Numbered from the stretch's first letter, positions 19,928-28,790 are shown. The stretch is 64,000 nucleotides of DNA from Parasulfuritortus sp037439465 (GCA_037439465.1 JBBIVX010000002.1:124001-188000); one strand, 5' to 3'. The notes: generated by a model from the letters alone, not told the origin. Translations and numbers: made by a program.

Positions 19928-20397
19928 TGCTGCTCAGACAATACTTGCGTACTTTTCCCGGTTTTGCCTTCATGTCCGGCGAGGACGTCGAACACGTGGC
20001 CGACGCCATGCGGGTGGACGATTATCCGGACGGTCACGTTTTCATCTATCAGGAGAAACCGGCGCACGCCTTTCACCTTTTGTTGGAGGGCACGGTGACG
20101 GTCAGCTATTACGGTCGATCCGGTCGTTCCTACTCCGCCCGGACGCTGCGACCCGGCGACCTGTTCGGCGCCCTCTCCCTGGTGGACGGCAAGCCGGCCA
20201 TGGCCAACTATGCCGCCGCGGGAGCGGTCAAGGTGGCCGCCATGCCGCTGTCCGCTTTCCTCTTGTTGTACTCGCCGAATTCAGCCATAGGCTGTCATTT
20301 TCAGCATGTCATCGCCACCCATCTGGCGGAAGATCTGAAGGCCCGCCATGTGACCTTGCGCGAGTTGCTGGAACGCATCTATCCGCCCGCGGCCTGA
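19927..20397 (+). CDS. Stand-alone cyclic-nucleotide-binding-domain protein, degenerate ligand site (copy 2)
   Basis: 156 residues with one cNBD (DGHVFIYQEKPAHAFHLLLEGTVTVSYYG; LRPGDLFGALSLVDGKPAMANYAA). The normal phosphate-binding cassette Glu and Arg are replaced by Ala and Met/Ala, so canonical cyclic-nucleotide binding is unlikely. Ends in a helical tail without HTH. It starts one base after the previous gene's final codon region, implying translational coupling, and is followed 108 bp later by the hemerythrin gene. The two proteins may form a heterodimer; that is inference from coupling only. Confidence 0.8.
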   Translation: MLLRQYLRTFPGFAFMSGEDVEHVADAMRVDDYPDGHVFIYQEKPAHAFHLLLEGTVTVSYYGRSGRSYSARTLRPGDLFGALSLVDGKPAMANYAAAGAVKVAAMPLSAFLLLYSPNSAIGCHFQHVIATHLAEDLKARHVTLRELLERIYPPAA

Positions 20398-20504
20398 ACG
20401 CTTCACTGTATACAGCCGGGCAAAATTTCGGCGGTTTGCCGGCGGATCCATAAATCGGGTGTGGTCTAGAATCAACAGGGTAGGGTTGAGTAAGGAGCGT
20501 GATC

Positions 20505-20988
20505 ATGGCCATCCTATGGGATCCAAAACTCGATACGGGCATAGAGGTCATCGACCATCAACATCAGCGCATTGTGCGCTTACATCAATCAGTTGGAGGT
20601 TGCCAAACAGAGTAACGACAAGGCCGCCATCGGTGAGGTGATCGAGCAGACGGTCGATTACACTCAGTCGCACTTCGGTTTCGAAGAGGCGATGATGGAG
20701 CAGGCCGGCTATCCGTTTCTAAAGCCACACCAGAAGGTGCATGAGTTGTTTATCCGGCGCGTCAACGACTTTACGCTGCGTGCGGCCAAAGGCGAGGATG
20801 TCGTCGACGAGTTGCACCTGATGCTCTGTAAATGGCTCATCAATCACATCGCCAACGAGGACCGCGACTACGCGAAGGTCGTGCTGCGCATGTTGTCCCA
20901 ACAAGGCCAGGCCGGGGCGTTGGCGCCGCCCGACGAAAAGGCGCATGGCGGTTTTCTGGGGGCGCTATTGCGCAAGTTCTTCCACTAA
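20505..20988 (+). pseudogene. Bacteriohemerythrin gene with a 1-nt frameshift
   Basis: Start at ATG 20505 reads MAILWDPKLDTGIEVIDHQHQRIV, the normal N-terminus of bacteriohemerythrin with the first iron-ligand His. At 20577 an extra base shifts the frame: the original frame stops after about 12 more codons, while the correct continuation (AYINQLEVAKQSND onward) is in the next frame. The second part keeps HFGFEEAMMEQ, HQKVHELF and HIANEDRDY, so all di-iron ligands are encoded in total. Hemerythrins bind O2 at a di-iron centre. It could be a true lesion or an assembly error; removing one base near 20577 restores a ~160-residue protein. Confidence 0.8.
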
Positions 20989-21207
20989 CCGTCATCAAAT
21001 GGGACGGCCGCCACATGTGAATGGAGCTGGCTGCTGCCGCAATAGGCTCGATGGCGCGAGAGCGGCGCGCAGATATCCCAGATATCCCAGATCGAAAATT
21101 CTCGCCGGCCCGGCCGGCGTGTGCCTCGTGTTTCATGACCCGTCCGCCGCCCGTGCCGAGGCCCTGTGTCCCGGTGCGAAGGGTTCGCCCGGGTTCGGGC
21201 TTCAGCC

Positions 21208-21624
21208 CTACCAGACCCCAGTGTTCGGCATGGAGAGCCATGGCTCCGCAGGGGGCAGGGCAGGCCCGTTCTGCAGCAACTCGATCGAGATCAGATCCGG
21301 TGAACGGACGAAGGCCATCCTGCCGTCCCGGGGCGGCCGGTTGATGGCGATGCCCGCCTCCCGGAGGCGCTTGCAGGTGGCATAGATGTCGTCGACCGCA
21401 TAGGCGATGTGGCCGAAGTTGCGCGCCGAGCCATAGTCCTCCTGATCCCAGTTGTAGGTCAGTTCCAATTGCGCGCTTTCATCGCCGGGCGCGGCGAGGA
21501 AGACCAGCGTGTAACGGCCTCCCGGGTGTTCCGAACGTCTGACTTCGTGGAGACCGAGAAGCCGGTAGAAATGGATCGACTGGTCGAGATTGCGGACCCG
21601 TACCATGGTGTGGAGGTATTTCAT
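21208..21624 (-). CDS. gloA: Glyoxalase I (lactoylglutathione lyase)-type protein
   Basis: 138 residues from ATG 21624. Single-domain VOC protein with glyoxalase I metal ligands in order: His in YLHTMVRV, Glu in AQLELTYN, His in FGHIAYAV and Glu in ISIELLQ. Also GLHEVRRSEHPGGRYTLVFLA and the substrate region YNWDQEDYG, as in GloA. It isomerises the glutathione hemithioacetal of methylglyoxal to S-lactoylglutathione. Isolated gene. The C-terminal extension (PALPPAEPWLSMPNTGVW) is slightly longer than usual, but catalytic residues are complete. Confidence 0.92.
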   Translation of the reverse strand: MKYLHTMVRVRNLDQSIHFYRLLGLHEVRRSEHPGGRYTLVFLAAPGDESAQLELTYNWDQEDYGSARNFGHIAYAVDDIYATCKRLREAGIAINRPPRDGRMAFVRSPDLISIELLQNGPALPPAEPWLSMPNTGVW

Positions 21625-21630
21625 CTGCAT

Positions 21631-22089
21631 TCCTTTTCGGAGCTGGCAATACTCAAGCTAGTGTAGAGCTTCATTCTGTTTGGAGCTTATTGCGACGATG
21701 GCACGATCGGAGAAGCCTCGGTCAAGATCTAGTGTGGGAGCGGCCTTGCGGCCACGCCTCCCTCGCGGCCAAGGCCGCTCCTACAAGAATGCCTTGGATT
21801 TCCGCAATTCAATAAGCGAAACAAACGAATGGCCACGCCGATTACCGGGCCGGATCAGGCTATCCTGTGGCAAGTGTGCGCCGTCGAGCAAACCGAGGGA
21901 GTCTCCGGCCATGGAAGAAAAACAGGCATCGCCCCATGCCCATTACCCGTCCGTGATCCGGCACGCGCTGGCCCGGCCCCTTGGTAGGCTCGGCTTGACA
22001 AGTGGCCGTGGAGGAGCCTAGGTTGAATTGTATCAACCAGGGATCGATAGGCGGCGGCTGCTGCCTATCTCTATTTAAGGGGGTGTGTC
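21631..22089. other. Long intergenic region with REP-like element
   Basis: About 460 bp between gloA and the surface-protein gene, with no convincing ORF. It contains the REP-type inverted repeat at 21732-21786. A plausible ribosome-binding run AAGGGGG lies at 22077-22083, just before the surface-protein ATG. Nothing else stands out. Confidence 0.5.
21732..21786. repeat. REP-like inverted repeat (BIME-type)
   Basis: Two inverted arms, TGTGGGAGCGGCCTTGCGGC and GCGGCCAAGGCCGCTCCTACA, separated by about 14 bp. The GTAGGAGCGGCCTTGGCCGCGA-like sequence is a well-known type of repetitive extragenic palindrome in pseudomonads and some betaproteobacteria, mobilised by a RAYT transposase. No RAYT gene is in this window. 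It could form a long cruciform or hairpin in RNA. Confidence 0.75.
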
Positions 22090-22790
22090 ATGGAAGCTTG
22101 GTTTTGGGGCCTGCGAGCGTTTGCGTTAATAGTGGGGATCTCGCTGGGTGCATCGGCCCAGGCGGCCACGATCTATGGCGTTACGGGGCCATCCCCATTC
22201 GGCTTCGCAAACCAGAACCCGGTGGCGATCGGCTGGTCCCAGGCCACCGAGTATCGGAACGTCAGCATCTCGATCCCGCTGGCGGACCTGGTGGCGGGCG
22301 GGCCGATCGGTGGGGCCGAGGGCACGATCTACCTGATGAACCGGGTCGGGCCGGGCACGACCACCGCCAACGAAGTCGCCGCCCCACCGCCAACGAAGTC
22401 GCCACCCCCGTGCCGATCAGCGGGCTGACCGCGACCTTCACGACGCATGTGGTCTTTTCCGGGCTCGATTTGCCGGCGGGCAATTACTACGTCGTCTTCG
22501 TATCCACCCAGACCGGCAGTCTGTCGAACTCCATGGAGGGCACCTCCACGCCGATCAAGACCCTGGCGCCAGGCGTGACCGAAATCGGCTCGACCTCCGG
22601 CCTCGCGCCGGCCGCTTATCCGCCCGCCACGGCGGCGTTGGGCGATCCTCCTTCAAGCGCCAACGTGTTCATGACGGTTGCCGGCGATCCGGCGCCCGCG
22701 TCCGTGCCCGCGCTGTCGCCCGCGGGTCTGATCGTCCTGGCGGCAGCCCTGGGGCTTTCAGTATTCGCCTTGCGACGCAAGCAGGCTTAG
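22090..22790 (+). pseudogene. Secreted surface protein with C-terminal IPTL-CTERM-like sorting tail, frame broken by a 23-bp tandem duplication
   Basis: The N-terminal frame has a Sec signal peptide (ALIVGISLGASAQA) and about 85 residues of mature protein; the C-terminal frame carries TTHVVFSGLDLPAGNYYVVF and a tail VPALSPAGLIVLAAALG ending ALRRKQA, resembling the exosortase-sorted IPTL-CTERM type. The two frames are joined where an 18-bp run (ACCGCCAACGAAGTCGCC) occurs at 22363-22380 and again at 22386-22403, a 23-bp tandem duplication with one mismatch. Deleting one copy restores a single ~225-residue frame. No exosortase gene is in view. Reversible slipped-strand switching is possible but unproven. 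Confidence 0.75.
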
Positions 22791-22909
22791 AGCGGATGCG
22801 CCGCCGGCATCGACTGTCGGATGGCTGTCCCTTGTCGGTGGAAGGCGTTTCGCTTTCGGCCACGTCGAGACTTCGTTTCCCGTCCTGCGCGGCGATCTGC
22901 GGCGTATCG

Positions 22910-24304
22910 CTATAGTCGTGCCCGCGCCCGCTCGATCGCCGCTCGCACCTGCGCCGGAGCGGTGCCACCGACGTGGTCGCGGCTGGCGAGCGAACCTTCG
23001 ATGGTGAGCACTTCGAACACGTCCGCCTCGATCAGCGGCGAGAATTCGCGCAGCTCGTCGAGCGAGAACTGGGGCAGGTCGCGGCCGGTGGCTTCCGCCA
23101 CGCGCACGGCCTTGGCCACGGCGCCATGGGCGTCGCGGAAGGGCAGGCCTTTCTTCACCAGATAGTCGGCCAGGTCGGTGGCGGTGGCGTAGCCCTGAGC
23201 CAGCGCGGCGCGCATGTTATCCACCCGTACGCCATTCTCCTTCTGGCCCAGTCCGGCCAGCATGTCGGCATAGAGGCGCAGGCTGTCGACCACGGTGTCG
23301 ACCGTGTCGAACACGGGTTCCTTGTCCTCCTGGTTGTCCTTGTTGTAGGCCAGCGGCTGCGACTTCATCAGGGTGAGCAGGGCGACCAGATGGCCGTTGA
23401 CCCGGCCGGTCTTGCCGCGCACCAGTTCGGGCACGTCGGGGTTCTTCTTCTGCGGCATGATCGACGAGCCGGTGCAGTAGCGGTCGGGCAGGTCGATGAA
23501 GCCGAAGCGCGGACTCATCCACAGGATCAGTTCTTCCGACAGGCGCGACAGGTGAACCATCAGGAGCGCGCAGGCGGCCGTGAATTCGATGGCGAAGTCG
23601 CGGTCGGAGACGGCGTCGAGCGAGTTCTCGCACACCCCCTCGAAGCCCAGTTCGGCGGCGACGGATTCGCGGTCTATCGGGTAGCTGGTGCCGGCCAGCG
23701 CCGCGGCGCCGAGCGGCAGGCGATTGACCCGCTTGCGGGCATCGAGCAGGCGTTCCTTGTCGCGCTGGCTCATCTCGACATAGGCCATCAGATGATGGCC
23801 GAGGGTGACCGGCTGGGCCACCTGCAAATGGGTGAAGCCGGGCATGGGTGTGGCGGCGTGCCGCTCTGCCAGATCGAGCAGGGCGCTTTGGAAGTCGCCG
23901 ACCAGGCCAATGATGCGGTCGATCTCGTCGCGCAGCCAGAGGCGGATGTCGGTGGCCACCTGGTCGTTGCGCGAGCGGCCGGTGTGCAGCCGCTTGCCGG
24001 CATCGCCGACGAGGGCGGTGAGGCGCTTCTCGATGTTGAGGTGGACGTCCTCGTCGTCCAGGTTCCAGACGAACTCGCCGCGCTCGATCTCGGCCAGGAT
24101 GGTGGCCATGCCGTCTTCGATGGCGGCGAGGTCGTCGGCCGGGATGATGCCCTGCCGGGCCAGCATCCTGGCGTGGGCGAGCGAGCCATGGATGTCGTGC
24201 CGGGCCAGGCGCTGATCGAAAGGCACCGAGGCGGTGTAGCGCTGCACCAGTTCGGAGACGGGTTCGGAGAAACGCTCGGACCAGGTTTTATCGGGGGTGG
24301 CCAT
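22910..24304 (-). CDS. argH: Argininosuccinate lyase
   Basis: Cleaves argininosuccinate to arginine and fumarate in the last arginine step. 464 residues, normal length, in the fumarase/aspartase superfamily. Visible: VHLNIEKRL, HTGRSRNDQVATDIRLWLRDE, MPGFTHLQVAQPVTLGHH with the catalytic His region, and the signature GSSIMPQKKNPD. It is divergent from hemC across 180 bp, and in convergent-facing distance of the broken surface-protein gene (119 bp between stops). No argG nearby. Confidence 0.97.
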   Translation of the reverse strand: MATPDKTWSERFSEPVSELVQRYTASVPFDQRLARHDIHGSLAHARMLARQGIIPADDLAAIEDGMATILAEIERGEFVWNLDDEDVHLNIEKRLTALVGDAGKRLHTGRSRNDQVATDIRLWLRDEIDRIIGLVGDFQSALLDLAERHAATPMPGFTHLQVAQPVTLGHHLMAYVEMSQRDKERLLDARKRVNRLPLGAAALAGTSYPIDRESVAAELGFEGVCENSLDAVSDRDFAIEFTAACALLMVHLSRLSEELILWMSPRFGFIDLPDRYCTGSSIMPQKKNPDVPELVRGKTGRVNGHLVALLTLMKSQPLAYNKDNQEDKEPVFDTVDTVVDSLRLYADMLAGLGQKENGVRVDNMRAALAQGYATATDLADYLVKKGLPFRDAHGAVAKAVRVAEATGRDLPQFSLDELREFSPLIEADVFEVLTIEGSLASRDHVGGTAPAQVRAAIERARARL

Positions 24305-24484
24305 GATGGAATCGTTGCGGCGAAAATCCTATTATGCCAAAGCGGCGATGTATACCGGTGACACAATGGCTGTCGTCGGCCAAGTCGCCGCGGCCAATGC
24401 TACAATCGGCGCAGACCTTGCAAGCGCAGGGTTTCATTGCCGTCGTCGCCCCTTATCTACCGGGATTGCAGCCAGTCCACAGCC

Positions 24485-25426
24485 ATGTCCATCATGCCAA
24501 GCAAATTGATCATTGCCACCCGCGAAAGCCAGCTTGCCCTCTGGCAGGCACACCACATCCGCGACCGTCTCCAGGCCCTGCACCAGGGGCTCGTGGTCGA
24601 ACTGCTGGGGATGACCACCCAGGGCGACCAGATTCTGGATTCACCGCTCTCCCGCATCGGCGGCAAGGGCCTGTTCGTCAAGGAACTGGAACAGGCGATG
24701 CTGGAAGGACGCGCCCATCTCGCGGTGCATTCGCTCAAGGACGTGCCCATGGACCTGCCGCAGGGTTTCGAGTTGGCGGCCATTCCCGGCCGCGAGGACC
24801 CGCGCGACGCCTTTGTTTCCAATCACTATGCCAGCCTGGAAGCGCTGCCGGCAGGGGCCCGCGTCGGCACTTCCAGCCTGCGCCGCCAGGCCCAACTGCG
24901 CGCCCGCCTGCCGCATCTGGAAGTGGATACCCTGCGCGGCAACGTCAACACGCGTCTGCGCAAGCTGGACGAGGGCCAGTACGACGCCATCATACTGGCC
25001 TCGGCGGGCCTCAAGCGGCTCGGTTTCGCCGCGCGCATCACCGCCATACTGTCGCCCGAGGAGAGTCTGCCGGCGGTGGGCCAGGGCGCCCTCGGCATCG
25101 AGATCCGCACCGGCGAGCCGGCTATCGCCGCCCTGCTCGCCCCGCTCAACGATGCCGAGACGGCCGCCCGTGTGCGCGCCGAACGGGCCATGAGCCGGCT
25201 GTTGCAGGGCGGCTGCCAGGCGCCTATCGGCGGTTACGCGCAGGTGCGCGGCCAGCGCCTGCACCTGCGCGGTTTCGTTTCCGACCTGGAGGGCATCCGT
25301 TTCTTCCAGGCCGAGGCGGAAGGCGACATGGCCGATCCCGAGGCCTTGGGACACCGCGTCGCCGAGGCCCTGATCGAGCAGGGGGCCGACCGTCTGCTGG
25401 CGGAAATCATCCACCGGGGCGCATGA
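24485..25426 (+). CDS. hemC: Porphobilinogen deaminase (hydroxymethylbilane synthase)
   Basis: Polymerises four porphobilinogens to hydroxymethylbilane for tetrapyrrole synthesis. 313 residues from ATG 24485 (a second ATG four codons later is also possible). Features: IATRESQLALWQA, GKGLFVKELEQAML, HSLKDVPMDLP, GTSSLRRQAQLRARLPHL, LRGNVNTRLRKLDEGQYDAIILA, and the dipyrromethane-cofactor Cys in LLQGGCQAPIGGYA. The stop overlaps the hemD start (ATGA). It leads the hemCD-hemX-hemY operon. Confidence 0.97.
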   Translation: MSIMPSKLIIATRESQLALWQAHHIRDRLQALHQGLVVELLGMTTQGDQILDSPLSRIGGKGLFVKELEQAMLEGRAHLAVHSLKDVPMDLPQGFELAAIPGREDPRDAFVSNHYASLEALPAGARVGTSSLRRQAQLRARLPHLEVDTLRGNVNTRLRKLDEGQYDAIILASAGLKRLGFAARITAILSPEESLPAVGQGALGIEIRTGEPAIAALLAPLNDAETAARVRAERAMSRLLQGGCQAPIGGYAQVRGQRLHLRGFVSDLEGIRFFQAEAEGDMADPEALGHRVAEALIEQGADRLLAEIIHRGA

Positions 25427-26208
25427 ACGCCAGCGCCAAGCCGCTGACCGGCCGCGCCATACTGGTGACCCGGCCTATCGAGCAGGCCGGTGGTCTGGCC
25501 GCGCGCATCGCCGCCCTGGGCGGCACCCCCGTGTCATTCCCGGCAGTGGAGATTGCGCCGCCCAGCGCGCCGGAAAAACTGGCGGCGAGCATCGATCGCC
25601 TGCGCCTGTACTCTGTCATTTTCTTCGTCAGCCCGACGGCGGTGGAGCGGGCCTGGCCCCTCCTCCTTGCCCGTCACCCCGACTGGCCGCAAGGCTTCCG
25701 GCTCGCCGCCGTGGGGCAGGGCAGCGCGCGGGCCCTGGCCCGTTTCGGCGCCCAGGATGTGCTCGTGCCGGCGGACGGCGCTGACAGCGCCAGCCTGCTG
25801 CGTCTGCCGGCACTGCAGGCCATGAATGGCCGGCGCGTGCTGGTGGTGCGCGGCGAGGGCGGCCGCGATGAATTGGCCGATACCCTGCGCCGGCGTGGTG
25901 CGGAGGTCGATTACGCCGAGTGCTACCGGCGACGGCGGCCGGTGGCCGATGCGGCCCCACTGTTGGCGAGATGGCGGCAAGGTGGCATCGATGCGGTGAC
26001 GGTGACCAGCGCCGAATTGCTCGCCAATCTCATCGACATGCTGGGCCCCGCAGGGCGCGAGCGGCTCGCCGCGACACCGCTGTTCGTGCTCCATGAACGC
26101 ATTGCCGAAGCGGCCAGGGCGGCTGGCTTGACGCGCGTCATCACCACCGCTCCGGGCGAGGAAGGCCTGATCGCCGGACTGGTAGACTGGGCCGCCCGAC
26201 ATGACTGA
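25423..26208 (+). CDS. hemD: Uroporphyrinogen-III synthase
   Basis: 261 residues. Cyclises hydroxymethylbilane to uroporphyrinogen III. Sequence conservation in this family is low, but LVTRPIEQAGGLAARIAALGG, FVSPTAVE, GRRVLVVRGEGGRDELADTLRRRGAEVDYAECYRR and the AVTVTSAELLANLIDML segment are typical. Start overlaps the hemC stop by 4 bp and the end overlaps the hemX start, so all are translationally coupled. Context makes the assignment firm. Confidence 0.93.
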   Translation: MNASAKPLTGRAILVTRPIEQAGGLAARIAALGGTPVSFPAVEIAPPSAPEKLAASIDRLRLYSVIFFVSPTAVERAWPLLLARHPDWPQGFRLAAVGQGSARALARFGAQDVLVPADGADSASLLRLPALQAMNGRRVLVVRGEGGRDELADTLRRRGAEVDYAECYRRRRPVADAAPLLARWRQGGIDAVTVTSAELLANLIDMLGPAGRERLAATPLFVLHERIAEAARAAGLTRVITTAPGEEGLIAGLVDWAARHD

Positions 26209-27226
26209 CACGCCCGTTTCCTCTCCCGCCACTGCCGTGCCGCCGCGGCGCGACTGGGTGCTGCCCCTGGCGCTGATCCTGGCCGTGCTGGCCTTGGTCA
26301 CCACCGGTGGCCTCTTCTGGTATTTCCAGACGCGGATGCAGGACCTGGAGGTGCAACTGGCGCGCCGCATCGGCGATTTCGATGCCTCCAGCCGCGAGGC
26401 CCGCGCCGCCGCCAAGGAGGCGCGCACCACCCTCGACGACCTGGGGGCGCGCCTCGCCGGTCTGGAGGCCAAGGCGCTGGAGGCGCAGAACCAGCAACTG
26501 GCCCTGGCCGCCATGTACCAGGAACTCGCCCGCAGCCAGGACGAGCGTTCGCTGGCCGACGTCGAGCAGACCCTGCTCCTGGTCGACCAGCAACTCCACT
26601 TGGCCGGCAATGTCCGCGCCGCCGTGCTCGGGCTGGAGGCGGCGGAAGCCAGGCTGTTGCGCATGAAAAAGCCGCAGTTCGAGCGCTTGCGCGAGGCCGT
26701 CGCCCGCGACGCCGCCCGGTTGCGGCTGCTGCCCGCCGCCGATGTGGTGGGCCTCAACGCCCGCCTCGACGCGCTGGCGCAGAATGTGGATAAACTGAAG
26801 CCGGAATTCGAAGCCGAGGCCGTGGCCAGGCCCGCGCCGGCACGTCCGGCCGGTGCCATCGACTGGATGGGGCGCCTTGGGCGCGACACCTGGGAAGAGA
26901 TCAAGCAACTCATTCATGTCCGCCGCCTGGATAACCCCGAGGCGGTTCTGCTCACGCCGTCCCAGGTCTACTTCCTGCGGCAAAACCTCAAATTGCGCCT
27001 GTTGTCTGCCCGTCTGGCCGCCCTGCAACGCGATGAGGCCACCTATCGCCGCGACATGGCGGCGGCAAGGCAATGGCTGGAGCGGTACTTCAATCGCCAG
27101 GACGCACTCACCCAGGCCATGGCCCAGGGCATGAAGACGCTGGAAGCCATGCCCATCGCGCTCGCCGATGCCGGCATCGGCGAGAGCCTGCGGGTACTGC
27201 GCAGCCTGGGCGGAAGGCGCGACTGA
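26201..27226 (+). CDS. hemX: HemX-like membrane protein
   Basis: 341 residues. One N-terminal TM (WVLPLALILAVLALVTTGGLFWYFQ) preceded by a short Pro-rich cytoplasmic segment, followed by a coiled-coil region (QDLEVQLARRIGDFDASSREARAAAKEARTTLDDL), then a helical domain with DTWEEIKQLIHVRRLDNPEAVLLTPSQVYFLRQNLKLRLLSARLALL-like elements typical of proteobacterial HemX. Often annotated uroporphyrin-III C-methyltransferase, but no methyltransferase domain is present. Probably an envelope scaffold for heme synthesis; role not proven. Overlaps hemD by 8 bp. Confidence 0.9.
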   Translation: MTDTPVSSPATAVPPRRDWVLPLALILAVLALVTTGGLFWYFQTRMQDLEVQLARRIGDFDASSREARAAAKEARTTLDDLGARLAGLEAKALEAQNQQLALAAMYQELARSQDERSLADVEQTLLLVDQQLHLAGNVRAAVLGLEAAEARLLRMKKPQFERLREAVARDAARLRLLPAADVVGLNARLDALAQNVDKLKPEFEAEAVARPAPARPAGAIDWMGRLGRDTWEEIKQLIHVRRLDNPEAVLLTPSQVYFLRQNLKLRLLSARLAALQRDEATYRRDMAAARQWLERYFNRQDALTQAMAQGMKTLEAMPIALADAGIGESLRVLRSLGGRRD

Positions 27227-27738
27227 TGCGTGTCGTACTCTGGGTGCTGGCGCTGTTTGCCCTGGCGGTGGCCGTCACCCTGATGGCACGCTTTGATCAG
27301 GGCTATGTGCTGTTCGTCTATCCGCCCTGGCGGGCCGAGATGTCGTTCACCCTGGCCCTGACATTGGCCGTGGCGTCATTCGCGCTCGGCTACTTCGCCG
27401 TGCGCCTGCTGCGGCTGGCCGTACGCTTGCCGGCGGACGTGCGCGCCTGGCGGCGGCGGCGACGCAGCGACAAGGCTGAGGACGATCTGTCGCGCGCTGT
27501 CGCCGCCTACCTCGCCGGCCGCATGGCCGAGGCCCGCCGCCTGGCCGACAGCGCGCTCAGACATGAAGAGGCGCCCTTATCCGCCCTGCTGGCCGCCCAT
27601 GCCGCTCTGGCGGCGGGGGACCCGCAGGGGGCGCAGACTTATCTCGATGGTTTGCAGACTGAGGTCGGCGAGCTCAGCGAGGCGCGCCAGGCATTGGCAA
27701 GGAAACTGGCGGAGACGGCGCCAACGGTCATGCCATAG
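27226..27738 (+). CDS. hemY: HemY N-terminal domain protein, much shorter than usual
   Basis: 170 residues. Two N-terminal membrane segments (MRVVLWVLALFALAVAVTLMA and FTLALTLAVASFALGYFAVRLLRLAV) with the DQGYVLFVYPPWRAEMS loop match HemY_N. A single TPR-like helical pair follows (AAYLAGRMAEARRLADSALRHEEAPLSALLAAHAALAAGD). Typical proteobacterial HemY is near 400 residues with several TPRs, so more than half is missing. The stop is 17 bp from the convergent reductase stop, leaving no room for the rest. A natural short form or an old deletion are both possible. Confidence 0.85.
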   Translation: MRVVLWVLALFALAVAVTLMARFDQGYVLFVYPPWRAEMSFTLALTLAVASFALGYFAVRLLRLAVRLPADVRAWRRRRRSDKAEDDLSRAVAAYLAGRMAEARRLADSALRHEEAPLSALLAAHAALAAGDPQGAQTYLDGLQTEVGELSEARQALARKLAETAPTVMP

Positions 27739-27754
27739 AGGCGGCGCGCCGTGT

Positions 27755-28759
27755 CTACTGGAAGGCAAACGCGTCCGAATGGAACGCCTCTTCCGGCAAT
27801 CCACTGGCCATGAAGTCGCGCTTGGCCGCCTCGATCATCGGCGGCGCGCCGCAGGCATACACCTCGTACCCCGACAGATCGGCGAAATCGGCCAGCACCG
27901 CCTGATGAGCAAGACCGGTGCGGCCGCTCCATGGGTCGTCCGGCCCCGGCTCGGACAGCACCGGGATGAAGCGGAAATTGCCGTGCTCGCGCTGCCATTG
28001 CGCCGGCAGGTCGGCGAGGTACAGCCCCGACCGTGTCTTGGCGCCCCAGTACAACACCATGCTCCGCGTGATGCCGTGGTGGAAGGCGTGGCTGAGCAGG
28101 CTCTTGATCGGCGCGAAGCCGGTGCCGCCGGCGAGGAAGATGATCGGCTTGTCAGACTCGCGCAGAAAGAAGCTGCCGAGCGGGCCCTTGAGGCGCAGTA
28201 TGGTCTTCGGCTTCATGCCGCCGAACACCTGGTCGGTGAAGTGGCCGCCGGGGACGTGGCGGATATGCAGTTCCAGGAGCGCGTCGTCCTCCGGCGCGTT
28301 GGCCAGCGAGAAGCTGCGGCGCTTGCCGTCCTGGAGCAGAAAGTCGATGTACTGGCCGGGCAGAAATTGTAGGCGCTCGCCGCTCGGCAGTTTCAACCAC
28401 AGCGCCATGACGTCGTCGGCCAGCTTCTCCATTCTCTCCACCCGGCAGGGCAGGGTCTTGACCGGGATGTCCCGGGCCGCGCCGATCTCCCTGGCCTCGA
28501 TCACCAGATCGGTATCCGGCTTGGCGGTGCAGAACAGTGCCAGTCCCTCGGCCTTGTCCATGTCGGTCAGCGTTTCCGGCTGGTGCGTGCCATAGTCCAC
28601 CCGGCCGGCGAGCACTCGTCCCTTGCAGGCCCCGCAGGCGCCGTTGCGGCAGCCATAGGGCAAGGCGATGTTTTCGCGCAGCGCCGCCTCCAGCACGGTT
28701 TCGTCATCCTGCACGGTAAACTGATGGCCGCTGGGTTGAAGGGTGACCTGGTGAGACAT
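27755..28759 (-). CDS. 2Fe-2S ferredoxin/FAD/NAD(P)H reductase (CDP-6-deoxy-delta-3,4-glucoseen reductase-like)
   Basis: 334 residues with three modules: plant-type ferredoxin at the N-terminus (YGCRNGACGACKG with three Cys, fourth Cys in LALFCTAKP), an FAD-binding barrel (RSFSLANAPEDD), and a C-terminal NAD(P)-binding domain (IIFLAGGTGFAPIKSLL; YACGAPPMIEAAKRDF). Such one-polypeptide reductases supply electrons to oxygenases or dehydratases; in betaproteobacteria this orphan form is common. The electron acceptor is unknown. It is divergent from the epimerase gene. Confidence 0.88.
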   Translation of the reverse strand: MSHQVTLQPSGHQFTVQDDETVLEAALRENIALPYGCRNGACGACKGRVLAGRVDYGTHQPETLTDMDKAEGLALFCTAKPDTDLVIEAREIGAARDIPVKTLPCRVERMEKLADDVMALWLKLPSGERLQFLPGQYIDFLLQDGKRRSFSLANAPEDDALLELHIRHVPGGHFTDQVFGGMKPKTILRLKGPLGSFFLRESDKPIIFLAGGTGFAPIKSLLSHAFHHGITRSMVLYWGAKTRSGLYLADLPAQWQREHGNFRFIPVLSEPGPDDPWSGRTGLAHQAVLADFADLSGYEVYACGAPPMIEAAKRDFMASGLPEEAFHSDAFAFQ

Positions 28760-28790
28760 CGTGAATTCCCCTTAATTTTGAAGACAGAGC

